A program made the translations under genes and the position numbers. The notes below the pieces were generated by a model. That model was not told where the DNA came from. It did not search any database and saw only the letters and a program-made list of their open reading frames with translations. Source: Chthoniobacter sp. (GTDB lineage Bacteria; Verrucomicrobiota; Verrucomicrobiia; Chthoniobacterales; Chthoniobacteraceae). From it: a stretch of 45,034 nucleotides of DNA. Position 1 is the stretch's first letter, and each line of letters begins with the position of its first letter. Shown here one piece after another: positions 18,213 through 26,865 of the stretch. The stretch lies in the NCBI GenBank assembly GCA_021414005.1, contig JAIOPH010000009.1, positions 1 to 45,034 of the forward strand, read 5' to 3'.

Positions 18213-19643
18213 TCACCAAGAGTCTGTTCTGAATGGAGAAGCAGGAAGGCCTTCCTTGTTGGCTAGATTTGGCTCAGGCACCTCGCGCCAGGCGAAGCGG
18301 ACCGCGACCGGTTGAGGAATGTCAGGACCGTGCACCTCAACGGCGCTCCCCTTGATCTCCGCCCTGGCGGGCACAAATTTTCTGTCCTCACCGGCAATCA
18401 TGAATTCAGCGAGATCCTTTCCATCGCTGCTCGTCAGGCCGCCGCCGATGTGGTCGAACGCCAGGATGATCTTGCCCGCGTCGATTTTCATCGACTGATA
18501 GAGCGGACCGGAATGGACGAGGCCCTGCCTCCCGTAGTCGTGGGCCAGCGCCCAGAGCGCCAGGCGTCGCCCGACATCGCGTTTGTTGGGCGGATGAAGG
18601 GAGTCGCCGCCTTTGAAAATATCCGTGATGACCACCATGCCGGATTTCGGAATGCTCTTCAGACAGGCCCGCTGCGCATCCCAGAAGCGCGGAAGCGTTT
18701 CCGGGGTCCGACTCTTCCTCAACCAACCCTTTTCCGTATAAGCCATCGGGCCGATCTGAACGAAGTAGAACGGCAGATCCTCCTGGCCGAACGCCTTGCG
18801 CCATCCGCTGATCAAGGCATCGCTCTTGTCCGTGTAGATGGCAGCGTCCCCCTTGAAACAATTCCATTCGCCCTGATACCAGATGATGCCGCGCAGCGCG
18901 AAGGGCACCAGCGGATGAATCATCCCGTTGTAAAGCGCGGAGGGAGTCCCCGGGTCCACCCTCGACTCAGCGGTCAAGACCCGCACCTTCTCCTGGTAAT
19001 TCTTGAGTGAATCCATTTTTTCAAACCCGGCCAAAGGCGTCCAGGGCTCGATGCTCACGCCATCCACCGCGGATTGGATCAGGCCGATCGGAACTTTGAG
19101 TTCGCGGTGAAGCGCCTCCCCAAAATGATAGGCAACACCGGAAAATCCCTGAACCGTCTCCTGCGAGCATGCGACCCAGTCATCCCCCCCATGGGTCTGC
19201 GGCTGCGCCTCCGCCTTCTTGCCCATCTGCCAGAGCCGGATCGCGGGATGGTCAGCCTTGGGAATTTCCTCATCCTTATGCATCGTGGCCCTCATCGGGA
19301 ATTTCATGTTCGACTGGCCGCTGCACAGCCACACTTCCCCCACGAGGATGTCGGTGAGAACGATCTCATTCTTGCCGGAAATTTTCAGTTCCCGCGGATC
19401 GCTGCCAGCCTTCTGAGGCTCCAACTGGACGCGCCATTTGCCATCCTTGTCCGCCCTGACGCTCGCATGGGTGGCGCCGAACCTGACGACCACGGTTTCA
19501 TCCGGATCGGCTGAGCCCCATAAGTTGATCGGTTTTCCCTGCTGCAACACCATGTGGCTGCCGATGATTTTCGGCAAGGTGACATCGGCAAGGGCGATGG
19601 CTGAGGTCAAAAAATACGAAGCCGCAAGTATTGTCAGCCACAT
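18213..19643 (-). CDS. Sialate O-acetylesterase-like SGNH hydrolase, secreted
   Basis: 476 residues. The family removes O-acetyl groups from sialic acids or from plant polysaccharides such as xylan. Signal peptide MWLTILAASYFLTSAIALA, N-terminal beta domain (TLPKIIGSHMVLQQGKPINL, typical of the family), then block I CSGQSNM with nucleophile Ser at about 111, IIWYQGEWN, and DSLHPPNKRDVGRRLA carrying the catalytic Asp/His near the C-terminus. Complete and unbroken. Start ATG 19643 is chosen because the signal peptide begins there. The same frame stays open upstream to 20003 and encodes a truncated ceramidase-like segment, so a fusion protein is formally possible. Confidence 0.88.
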   Translation of the reverse strand: MWLTILAASYFLTSAIALADVTLPKIIGSHMVLQQGKPINLWGSADPDETVVVRFGATHASVRADKDGKWRVQLEPQKAGSDPRELKISGKNEIVLTDILVGEVWLCSGQSNMKFPMRATMHKDEEIPKADHPAIRLWQMGKKAEAQPQTHGGDDWVACSQETVQGFSGVAYHFGEALHRELKVPIGLIQSAVDGVSIEPWTPLAGFEKMDSLKNYQEKVRVLTAESRVDPGTPSALYNGMIHPLVPFALRGIIWYQGEWNCFKGDAAIYTDKSDALISGWRKAFGQEDLPFYFVQIGPMAYTEKGWLRKSRTPETLPRFWDAQRACLKSIPKSGMVVITDIFKGGDSLHPPNKRDVGRRLALWALAHDYGRQGLVHSGPLYQSMKIDAGKIILAFDHIGGGLTSSDGKDLAEFMIAGEDRKFVPARAEIKGSAVEVHGPDIPQPVAVRFAWREVPEPNLANKEGLPASPFRTDSW

Positions 19644-19778
19644 GAGAATTCGTCGCTCTTGGTGCCACCTTTCTGTCTTGGCGATGTTACTTCTGAGGAT
19701 GATTGCGGTGGCGCCACCGAGTTTGATTTGGCGCGGTCGGAGTTGACGGTGGCGGCTATTTTTGGCGGCTCCCAGCGG

Positions 19779-20003
19779 CACCGCCTGCTGCACCTGACCG
19801 GAAAATTCCGCCGACACCGACAACAGATCCAGAACCAGAATAAGCACGGAAGCATCCCGCAATTTCAACGCCAATGCCCGCACGCGCCCCGACTCCCGCA
19901 CGCCCGTGATCCTCCGCTCTTTGCCCACGGGCTTATGAAAGCCCGCCAACTCGAAACCCAGTGGCGGCGTGAGCTCAGCGGTTCCTTCTCCTGCTTGGAG
20001 CAT
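19779..20003 (-). pseudogene. N-terminal remnant of a neutral ceramidase-like gene
   Basis: The first 75 residues resemble the start of the neutral/alkaline ceramidase family: LQAGEGTAELTPPLGFELAG, then GVRESGRVRALALKLRDASV and LILVLDLLSVSAEFSGQVQQ. In that family these give the first strands and part of the catalytic domain. Similarity then stops, about 135 bp before the esterase start. No stop codon intervenes, so the remnant is in frame with the esterase. The family is normally several hundred residues long, so this is a truncated relic. Alternative: a natural fusion, less likely because the esterase keeps its own signal peptide. Confidence 0.6.
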
Positions 20004-20060
20004 AATAGGATTCGGTGGATCGCAGGCCAGGGTTGATTGAAGGGGCCACCGGTGCAGGGC

Positions 20061-21461
20061 CTAAGTAAGTATGTCGGTCATTACATCACCGGAAACATCC
20101 GTGAGCCGGAAGTCGCGGCCGGCGTGGCGATACGTGAGGCGTTCGTGATCAAAGCCGAGCAAATGCAGCATCGTGGCGTGGAGATCGTGGACGCTTGCGC
20201 GCTTCTCCACCGCCCTGAATCCAAACTCATCGGTCGCGCCAAGAACGGTGCCGCCTTTCACGCCGCCGCCAGCGAGCCACACGCTGAAACCGTAATGATT
20301 GTGATCGCGTCCGAGCTTGGATTTGCCGGCATCTCCGAGTTCCACGGTCGGCGTGCGTCCAAACTCTCCGCCCCACAGAATGAGCGTGTCCTCAAACATC
20401 CCGCGCTGCTTCAAGTCGGCCATCAGCGCGGCGATCGGACCATCGATTTCGCCGGAGTGCTTGCGGATGTTTGCATCGATATTCTCGTGATGATCCCAAG
20501 GCTGACCCGCTCCGTGCCAGAGCTGGACCACGCGGACGCCGCGCTCCAGCAAGCGTCTCGCCATCAAGGTCTGGCGGCCATGGACATGGTCGCCGTACAT
20601 CGCGCGGATACTTTCGGGTTCCCGCGAAATATCGAATGCATCGCTCGCCTCTATCTGCATCCGGAATGCGAGTTCAAAAGACTGGATGCGCGCTTCGAAC
20701 TGCGGATCGTCACCGCGCGCGCTGCGATGCGCGGCGTTCAATTCGCGCAGCAAGCCGAGCTGCCTGCGCTGGATCTCCGCGGACGCGTGCGGGCTGCGGA
20801 TGTTCTCGATGAGCTTCTCCACCTCGCGATTCTGCGGATCAACGAACGTCCCCTGGAACGCGCCCGGCAAAAATCCCGCCTGCCAGTTCTCGGAATCCTT
20901 CACCGGCATTCCGCCCGGACACATGGCCACAAAGCCCGGCAGATTCTGGTTCTCCGACCCGAGCCCGTACAGCGTCCATGCCCCGAAACTCGGGCGCGCC
21001 TGCACGCTGTCGCCGCAGTTCATCAGCATCAGCGAAGGCTCATGATTCGGCACCTGCGCGTACATCGAGCGGATCACCGCGATGTCGTCCGCATGCGCCG
21101 CGGTCTTCGCAAAAAGCTCGCTGATCTCGAGACCGCTGCGGCCATATTTTTCAAAACGAAACGGCGATGGAAATGCCGCGCCGGTCTTCCGTTCAGTGCG
21201 GAGGTACTCGCCGGGAAGCGGCTTGCCCGCGTGCTTTGCGAGCATCGGCTTCGGGTCGAACGTATCCAGGTGGGAGGGTCCGCCGTTCAGGAAGAAGTGA
21301 ACAACCCGCTTCACTTTCGGCGCGAAATGAGGCACTCGCGCCGCCAGCGGTGATGCGGTCTGCGCGTCCGCGAACCCGCCCATCGAGAGTGCGCCCAGCC
21401 CCATTCCTGCGCGAAGCAGGAAGTCCCGGCGGCTCATGAGCGATGGATGCTGTGGCGTCAT
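20061..21461 (-). CDS. DUF1501 protein, TAT-exported (pair 3)
   Basis: 466 residues with a twin-arginine signal (MSRRDFLLRAGMGLGALSMG, starting nine codons in), then HFFLNGGPSHLDTFDPKPML, WDHHENIDANI, LWGGEFGRTPTVELGD and GRDHNHYGFSVWLAGGGVKG, ending RDFRLTDVSGDVMTDILT. Start ATG 21461 follows the PSD1 stop after one base, so the two are coupled. The WDHHEN and RLTDVSG motifs group it with pair 4 and apart from pairs 1 and 2 (WDNH/WDSH, RLTDVHGH), so two subfamilies are present. Confidence 0.9.
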   Translation of the reverse strand: MTPQHPSLMSRRDFLLRAGMGLGALSMGGFADAQTASPLAARVPHFAPKVKRVVHFFLNGGPSHLDTFDPKPMLAKHAGKPLPGEYLRTERKTGAAFPSPFRFEKYGRSGLEISELFAKTAAHADDIAVIRSMYAQVPNHEPSLMLMNCGDSVQARPSFGAWTLYGLGSENQNLPGFVAMCPGGMPVKDSENWQAGFLPGAFQGTFVDPQNREVEKLIENIRSPHASAEIQRRQLGLLRELNAAHRSARGDDPQFEARIQSFELAFRMQIEASDAFDISREPESIRAMYGDHVHGRQTLMARRLLERGVRVVQLWHGAGQPWDHHENIDANIRKHSGEIDGPIAALMADLKQRGMFEDTLILWGGEFGRTPTVELGDAGKSKLGRDHNHYGFSVWLAGGGVKGGTVLGATDEFGFRAVEKRASVHDLHATMLHLLGFDHERLTYRHAGRDFRLTDVSGDVMTDILT

Positions 21462-21462
21462 G

Positions 21463-24348
21463 TCAGTCGAGAAATGCAAACTCGTTCGACAGCAGAAACA
21501 CCTGCGCGAGCTGTTCCCAAGGCGCAAGGAATGAATCCTTCTGCCGCGGCCCGCCGAAGTCCGCTTTTGCATCCCACACACCGTCGCGCGTCCTGATGAC
21601 GGGTGCCCACACGAACTGATCACTATTCAGCGTGCCGCCGATATCGACGATGAAGTCGATCGTGTCGCCCGCCTTCACTTCGAGCGACGCGACATCCATC
21701 GCGACCTTCGATTTGTGGGCCTGGACGGACTTCAGATCTCCGTGCCGGCTCGAAGAAATAGTCGCGCGGACGCCGTCGCCCGGCTCCGCCTCATGGACAA
21801 GCGCACCGGAGATCTCGATCACCCCATCCGCCGGGGCAATCCATCGCCGCACGCATGCATGCTGGAGTGTATTGCCGGGATGCCCGCCATCCGGTGTGAG
21901 CTGTGCCCAGCCCGTCGCGCCGCCCGGCCATTGATGCGCGCCCTGCCACGCATTGCCGGTGAAATGAGGCAGCGGGGTGAAACTCGTGAGCCGCTTCGCC
22001 GCAGCATCGTAGGCGCCCGTGCCGTAAAGCCACTGCGACTTTGCCGGCTGCGCGGGCGGCTCCGCTCCAGCTTCCGCCGCGCGAAGAAATCCGGTCGCGG
22101 CCGCGATTTCCGATTCCGCCGCGGGCCGCTGGAAGATCGCCGAAAACAGGCGCTGAATCCGCGCGGTGGTATCGCCGTCCGAAACCCGCTGAACCAGCGC
22201 ACGCGCGCGCGCCGCGGAAAACGACCCGTTTAGAAAAAAGAGCGCCTGCTGCGGCACGGCGGTCTCGTGGCGCACCGCGACATGCATGTCGGGATTCGCG
22301 AAATCGAACGTCCGCAATACTCCGGGAAGGAACTGCCGATCGATGAACGCGTACACTGTCCGGCGTTTGTTTGCGGCGTCGGTCAGCGAACCCGCGGGCC
22401 CGGTCGTGGCGAGATCTAGATCCCCGGTCACCGCCAGCATTCCGTCGCGGAGCTGCTCGAAATCCATCCGCCGGGACGGGAACGACGCAAGCAGGCGATT
22501 CTGCGGATCGCGGTCATTCCGGGGCTTTCCCGCCGGCTGCTGACGATACACTGCGCTCGACAGGATGAGGCGATGCATTGCCTTCACACTCCATCCGTTT
22601 TCGATAAATCGCAGCGCAAGCCAGTCGAGCAATTCCGGGTGACTCGGCGCCTCGGCGCGCAGACCGAAATCACTCGGCGTCTTCACGAGGCCCGTGCCGA
22701 AATGATGCTGCCAGATGCGATTCACCATCACGCGCGCCGTGAGCGGATTCGTCCCGCTCGCCACGGCTTTCGCCAGTTCGAGTCTGCCGCTTCCATTCTT
22801 GAATGGCGCGCCGTCGCTTCCACCTAGCACTTCGGGCATCCGGCGCGGCACTTCGTCGCCCGGACGCGACGGACTCCCCCGTTTGAAAACACGAGGATTC
22901 GGCTCCGGAGCCCCGTCCACGAGCACGAGAGCGGATGGCATTCCGAGTTCGATCATCCGGCGCTCCACGTCGCCCTGAAGCTTCCACAGTTCCTCGATCG
23001 CCTTGAACGGGAAGAACTGATCATTGTTCGTGATTCCCGTGTCGGGCACGGCGGCCGGCGAATTCGGATCATCCAGAAATGCGCGCAGCTCCGCGGCTCC
23101 CGGCTCGTCCTGTTTTGCGGCCTCGACAAAGAGTTTCGTGTAGCGTGCCGCGGCGTCGGCCGGCGACTCCGGAGGCGTGGCAAAAGCCGATGCGACCAGC
23201 GGGTTCAGTTTCCCTTCGCCGAGCAGAGTGGCGAGCGCCGGACGCACTTCCGTGGCAAATTGCGCCCGGTCGATCTTGGCGATGGCAATCCATGGTCCAA
23301 AAATCGGATGCGTGGATTCCTTCGCGACGCGCAGAAAGTCGCGCCACCGCCGCACCGACGCCGGGATCATGTCGTCCGCCGCGAGAATCTGATCGAAGCC
23401 CTCCTCGGGATACTTTTTCAGTTCGAGCTGTGCCGCGAGATAGTCGCCCACCCTCGCCCGCAGGCGCCCGGCCGCATCTTCCCGGTGCTTTTTCATCCGC
23501 TCGGCAAATTTCGCGCAGCGTTTCACCAGTGCCGGATCGTTGACCGCGGCAAGCGGCACGAGCCGGTCGTCTGACGCATGGAAAACGCCGTAGAGCGCGT
23601 AGTAGTCCTCGATCGAGACCGGATCGTATTTGTGATCGTGGCAGCGCGCGCACTGCACGGTGAGACCCATTGTGCCGCGAGTCACCACGTCGATCCGGTC
23701 GTCAATGATATCGTGCGTCACCCCGATGAAGCGCCGGCCGACCGTGATGAATCCCATCGCTGCGAGGTCCGGGGAATCCGCGGCCACGAGCTGGTCCGCC
23801 GCTATTTGAAGCTGCAAAAAGCGGTCGTAAGCCAGGTCCTCATTAAACGCCCGGATGACCCATTGGCGATACGCGTTGGCGTGGGGAAATTTCCGCTCCT
23901 CGCGATTGTAAGCGTATCCCTTCGTATCGGAATACCGTGCGACATCGAGCCAGTGGCGTCCCCATCGCTCGCCGTAGCGCGGACTCGCGAGCAGGCGTTC
24001 GATCAGCGCTCCCACGGCGGCATCCACATCTGCGGCGGCGGCTTTTTCAAATGCGGCGACTTCATCCGGCGACGGCGGAAGCCCCGTAACGTCATAACTC
24101 ATCCGGCGGATCAGTGTGCGCGGGTCGGCGGCGTTCGACGGACGGAGCCCGGCGGCTTCGAGTTTCGCGAGAATGAACCGATCGACGTCCGTCTTGGCCC
24201 AAGCCGGTGCCTTTACGGCTGGCGGAGCGGTTTGCGCCGGAGGGCGAAACGCCCAGTGCAGCGGATCAGCCGCGGCACGCACTGCTCCCGCGAGCCATGC
24301 AAAGGCCAGCGCGCAGACGACCAAGGGCGTCATTGAGGGTCGGAACAT
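21463..24348 (-). CDS. PSD1 family protein without N-terminal cytochrome domain (pair 3)
   Basis: 961 residues, exported (signal MFRPSMTPLVVCALAFAWLA). Unlike pairs 1, 2 and 4 it has no CxxCH haem domain near the N-terminus and starts directly with a DUF1549 domain (LIRRMSYDVTGLPPSPDEVA). The internal CARCHDHKYDP motif remains as its only haem-like site. The DUF1553 domain (NPLTARVMVNRIWQHHFGTG) is followed, within its C-terminal part, by a beta-rich segment: HQWPGGATGWAQLTPDGGHP and AGDTIDFIVDIGGTLNSDQF. The end FLLSNEFAFLD is the conventional PSD1 terminus. Start ATG 24348; a further in-frame start at 24378 was rejected because it precedes the signal peptide. Element R3 lies 55 nt upstream. 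Confidence 0.88.
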   Translation of the reverse strand: MFRPSMTPLVVCALAFAWLAGAVRAAADPLHWAFRPPAQTAPPAVKAPAWAKTDVDRFILAKLEAAGLRPSNAADPRTLIRRMSYDVTGLPPSPDEVAAFEKAAAADVDAAVGALIERLLASPRYGERWGRHWLDVARYSDTKGYAYNREERKFPHANAYRQWVIRAFNEDLAYDRFLQLQIAADQLVAADSPDLAAMGFITVGRRFIGVTHDIIDDRIDVVTRGTMGLTVQCARCHDHKYDPVSIEDYYALYGVFHASDDRLVPLAAVNDPALVKRCAKFAERMKKHREDAAGRLRARVGDYLAAQLELKKYPEEGFDQILAADDMIPASVRRWRDFLRVAKESTHPIFGPWIAIAKIDRAQFATEVRPALATLLGEGKLNPLVASAFATPPESPADAAARYTKLFVEAAKQDEPGAAELRAFLDDPNSPAAVPDTGITNNDQFFPFKAIEELWKLQGDVERRMIELGMPSALVLVDGAPEPNPRVFKRGSPSRPGDEVPRRMPEVLGGSDGAPFKNGSGRLELAKAVASGTNPLTARVMVNRIWQHHFGTGLVKTPSDFGLRAEAPSHPELLDWLALRFIENGWSVKAMHRLILSSAVYRQQPAGKPRNDRDPQNRLLASFPSRRMDFEQLRDGMLAVTGDLDLATTGPAGSLTDAANKRRTVYAFIDRQFLPGVLRTFDFANPDMHVAVRHETAVPQQALFFLNGSFSAARARALVQRVSDGDTTARIQRLFSAIFQRPAAESEIAAATGFLRAAEAGAEPPAQPAKSQWLYGTGAYDAAAKRLTSFTPLPHFTGNAWQGAHQWPGGATGWAQLTPDGGHPGNTLQHACVRRWIAPADGVIEISGALVHEAEPGDGVRATISSSRHGDLKSVQAHKSKVAMDVASLEVKAGDTIDFIVDIGGTLNSDQFVWAPVIRTRDGVWDAKADFGGPRQKDSFLAPWEQLAQVFLLSNEFAFLD

Positions 24349-24403
24349 CGGGTCGCAGGTTATAAGGACTGCCGACACGGAATCTTTGAACGAAACATGC
24401 CGG

Positions 24404-24478
24404 CGTTAGGAAATCGCTTTCGCGCCCGCCGCACTGTGGACGGTCGGAACGGGGATCAGCGTCGGGGAGTGGAGAGGA
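24404..24478 (-). repeat. Dispersed 75-bp element, copy R3
   Basis: Plus-strand landmarks: CGTTAGGAAATCGC, TTTCGCGCCCGCCGCACTG, GGTCGGAACGGGGATCAGCG and TCGGGGAGTGGAGAGG. The edge nearest the gene is 55 nt from the start codon of the PSD1 gene at 24348. A TATAAC box lies between them, in the sequence CTTATAACCT on the minus strand. Confidence 0.8.
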
Positions 24479-24576
24479 ATGTCCATGCCCCTTGTCGATG
24501 AAAGTCGGGCTGGCTCAGAAAGACGAAATTCCATCCCGGTTCAACGCCGATCGCGAAAATCCTCCGGCCGTGCCTG

Positions 24577-26727
24577 CTATTCTGGCTCGGCGAATTCCAA
24601 CTGGAGCACCGACGGTTGTTCGAGCGTCGCACTCAACCAAAAGGTTTTGCCGTCCCAAGCGTAACGATCCGGAGGCAGCTCGCTGCCGGCAAGGCTGGCA
24701 CGTCTGAGCTTCTTTGGGGCGTTGCGGATTTCAAATACCGGGTTCAGACACCGACCGTCCGGGTTGATCGTGATCGTCACGGTGCCGGACTCGGCCACCA
24801 GACACAACGCGCGGCGTTCGGGAGCTGACAATTCGGTGTCCTGTCGGGCACCCGAGAGCTTGATGCCGGGTGGCTGGTTGATGCTTTGCATCCAATGTCG
24901 CAATCCATCGTCGTCCGCGTCGGTGGCGCCGATCAGCCAGAAGAAGGTCTGTCGCGTCATCTCGTGCGTTTCTCCCAGTGCGTTTTGCATGGGAGCGGTG
25001 TGCTCGCGGAGAGGCTTGGGGCTTCCAGAGTGGTATGCCGCGACATGACCCGGCGTCTCATGGATGCGTTCGCTGATGGTCCAACCCGTGGGATAGCCGC
25101 GGCTCAATGGCCAGTGGTGCCCCCAGTACATCTGGGTGGCTTCAATGCCCCGGTCATACATGGGTCGATATCCTGGCAGATCGTGCCTGCTTCCCATCGG
25201 ACTGTATTGAATCGCTGCGAGCGGCTCGTCCTTGCCGAAGCGGAGGCGATGGAGCAAGGACACCTCCTTGCCAGTCGCCTTGAGCCTGGCCCATTCCTCC
25301 TCCTGTCCGTCAATGCCCGGACGGCAGGGAAACCTGAATGTGGCCTTCCCTTCCGGCCAGAGCAGATCGACGGCCGCCGCCGGCAGATATTCCAGCGGGT
25401 ACGCTGACTGGGGCAGGAGGATGATGAACTCCTGATTTTCGAGCGGGCTCCCTTTACGCGAGGTCACCGTCATCACCCGAGTGCCGAATCCATCCGGGTA
25501 GAAGTAATAATCCTCGGAGGCAAATTCACCCCAGACCCGGTATTCCAAGTCACAGGACTGGTAGTCCCAGCGCACATGAACCCGCGCAGGCGTGGATTCG
25601 ACAATCCTGACCCGGCCGTAACGCAGCTCCTTGTCTTGCAACGGTTCGACGCAGTCCTGCCTGCCGACCTGATGTTTTGCTCCGTTGATCTCGGCCCACT
25701 CGTAACACAGGCCGGTATTGGAACGGCCGGCCCAAAACGGGCAGTACGAAGCTCCCCTCCACAGGACGAAACGCGCGCCGTTGGGGAAGAATACAACCAC
25801 GTCGTTGAGCTTCGGGTCCCACCCCTCGTCATAGTTGATGCCGTCTGGCGCAAGGCGGGTGGGAATTCGGCCGTCATATCGCAACTTGGTTTCCACCGCG
25901 CCAAACCGGGGAACGTTCGGCGGTTTCCCGACCAGCATCACCGGGATCACCTTCTTCCAAAGTTCCTTCCCATCTCCGTCCGTAATCGCAACATGAAGCC
26001 TGTCCTGCCCTGGCGTCCCAGCATGGGATCCGATATCCAGCTCCGTCCGGGCTTTGTTTCCACGGGCCAGTGGCAGGTCGGCATGTATTTTTTCCACGGG
26101 TGTCGATTCGTACCAGGCGCTCACCCGCGCGCCGTTGATGCCAGCGCCGCGGTTCAAGGCAGCCACCATCACCGTCGCGCGCTGCCCGCCGCCGAGGAGC
26201 AGGCAGCCATTGGGGACCAGAATCGTCCCGAGATCCACCGGATGGATGACCCGATCCGGACGCGCCAGCGCCTCAGCTTCAAACATCGGCGGGTTCACCG
26301 CGACGCGGGCAACCTCGACCGCAGCGGCCTGCGCCTGCGTCCTGACAAGGAGCGCAATTTCTGACGGCCAGTCATCCAAAGTGACCCGGCCAAACCATGG
26401 GAGTTTGGATTTGTCCCATCCGTACCGCTTCCTGCTCGGATCCATGATTTTGACTGCACGACGACCGGTTTCCTTGCCGTCCCGGTAGCCTACAACCGAA
26501 TATTCCGCGTCTGGTTGGACTCCGTCAGGTGCTTCGACGACCGCGTCGAGCGACCGGCCCACTCGATCCAGCCCGAATGGCGGAGTCCACGGATGGCCTG
26601 GCTCCGTCGTGAATCGCACAACTGGATTGGCGGGCTCCGCCTTGGGAGGCTCGGCGGAAAAGCAACTGGAGATGAGCAAAGCCATGAGCCCGATCACCGT
26701 CGCGAGAGGTCTGCTACTGGTATGCAT
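24577..26727 (-). CDS. Predicted secreted lipoprotein, unknown function
   Basis: 716 residues I cannot place in a named family. The N-terminus MHTSSRPLATVIGLMALLIS ends in SCFSAE, a plausible lipobox (LISS-C), so a lipoprotein or secreted protein is likely. The body is rich in beta-strand patterns and Trp: RFTTEPGHPWTPPFGLDRVG near the start, then HWPLSRGYPTGWTISERIHE in the second half and a short beta-sandwich-like end (AGSELPPDRYAWDGKTFWLS). This layout suggests a polysaccharide-active or binding protein, which is inference only. Monocistronic. Element R4 lies 56 nt upstream. Start ATG 26727 was chosen at the signal peptide; the frame is open further upstream. Confidence 0.75.
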   Translation of the reverse strand: MHTSSRPLATVIGLMALLISSCFSAEPPKAEPANPVVRFTTEPGHPWTPPFGLDRVGRSLDAVVEAPDGVQPDAEYSVVGYRDGKETGRRAVKIMDPSRKRYGWDKSKLPWFGRVTLDDWPSEIALLVRTQAQAAAVEVARVAVNPPMFEAEALARPDRVIHPVDLGTILVPNGCLLLGGGQRATVMVAALNRGAGINGARVSAWYESTPVEKIHADLPLARGNKARTELDIGSHAGTPGQDRLHVAITDGDGKELWKKVIPVMLVGKPPNVPRFGAVETKLRYDGRIPTRLAPDGINYDEGWDPKLNDVVVFFPNGARFVLWRGASYCPFWAGRSNTGLCYEWAEINGAKHQVGRQDCVEPLQDKELRYGRVRIVESTPARVHVRWDYQSCDLEYRVWGEFASEDYYFYPDGFGTRVMTVTSRKGSPLENQEFIILLPQSAYPLEYLPAAAVDLLWPEGKATFRFPCRPGIDGQEEEWARLKATGKEVSLLHRLRFGKDEPLAAIQYSPMGSRHDLPGYRPMYDRGIEATQMYWGHHWPLSRGYPTGWTISERIHETPGHVAAYHSGSPKPLREHTAPMQNALGETHEMTRQTFFWLIGATDADDDGLRHWMQSINQPPGIKLSGARQDTELSAPERRALCLVAESGTVTITINPDGRCLNPVFEIRNAPKKLRRASLAGSELPPDRYAWDGKTFWLSATLEQPSVLQLEFAEPE

Positions 26728-26783
26728 TGTCGTATGGCACCCTCTCTTAGCAGAGACGGGAAGGAGATAGGCAGCATGGCTGC

Positions 26784-26854
26784 GAGGGAATTGCTTTCGC
26801 GCCCGCCGCACCGGAAACGTCAGAACGCGGACGGGCGTCGGGAAGTGAGGGGGT
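26784..26854 (-). repeat. Dispersed 75-bp element, copy R4
   Basis: Plus-strand landmarks: GAGGGAATTGC, TTTCGCGCCCGCCGCACCGG, AAACGTCAGAACGCGGACGG and GCGTCGGGAAGTGAGGGGGT. It fills the space between the DUF1501 stop at 26866 and the lipoprotein gene, ending 56 nt from the latter's start. Confidence 0.8.
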
Positions 26855-26865
26855 ATCTTCCCGAT

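Noticed and set aside
16540..18315. Long plus-strand open frame (591 codons) opposite DUF1501 pair 2
   Set aside because: Antisense to an intact TAT-exported protein; no start signal or motif.
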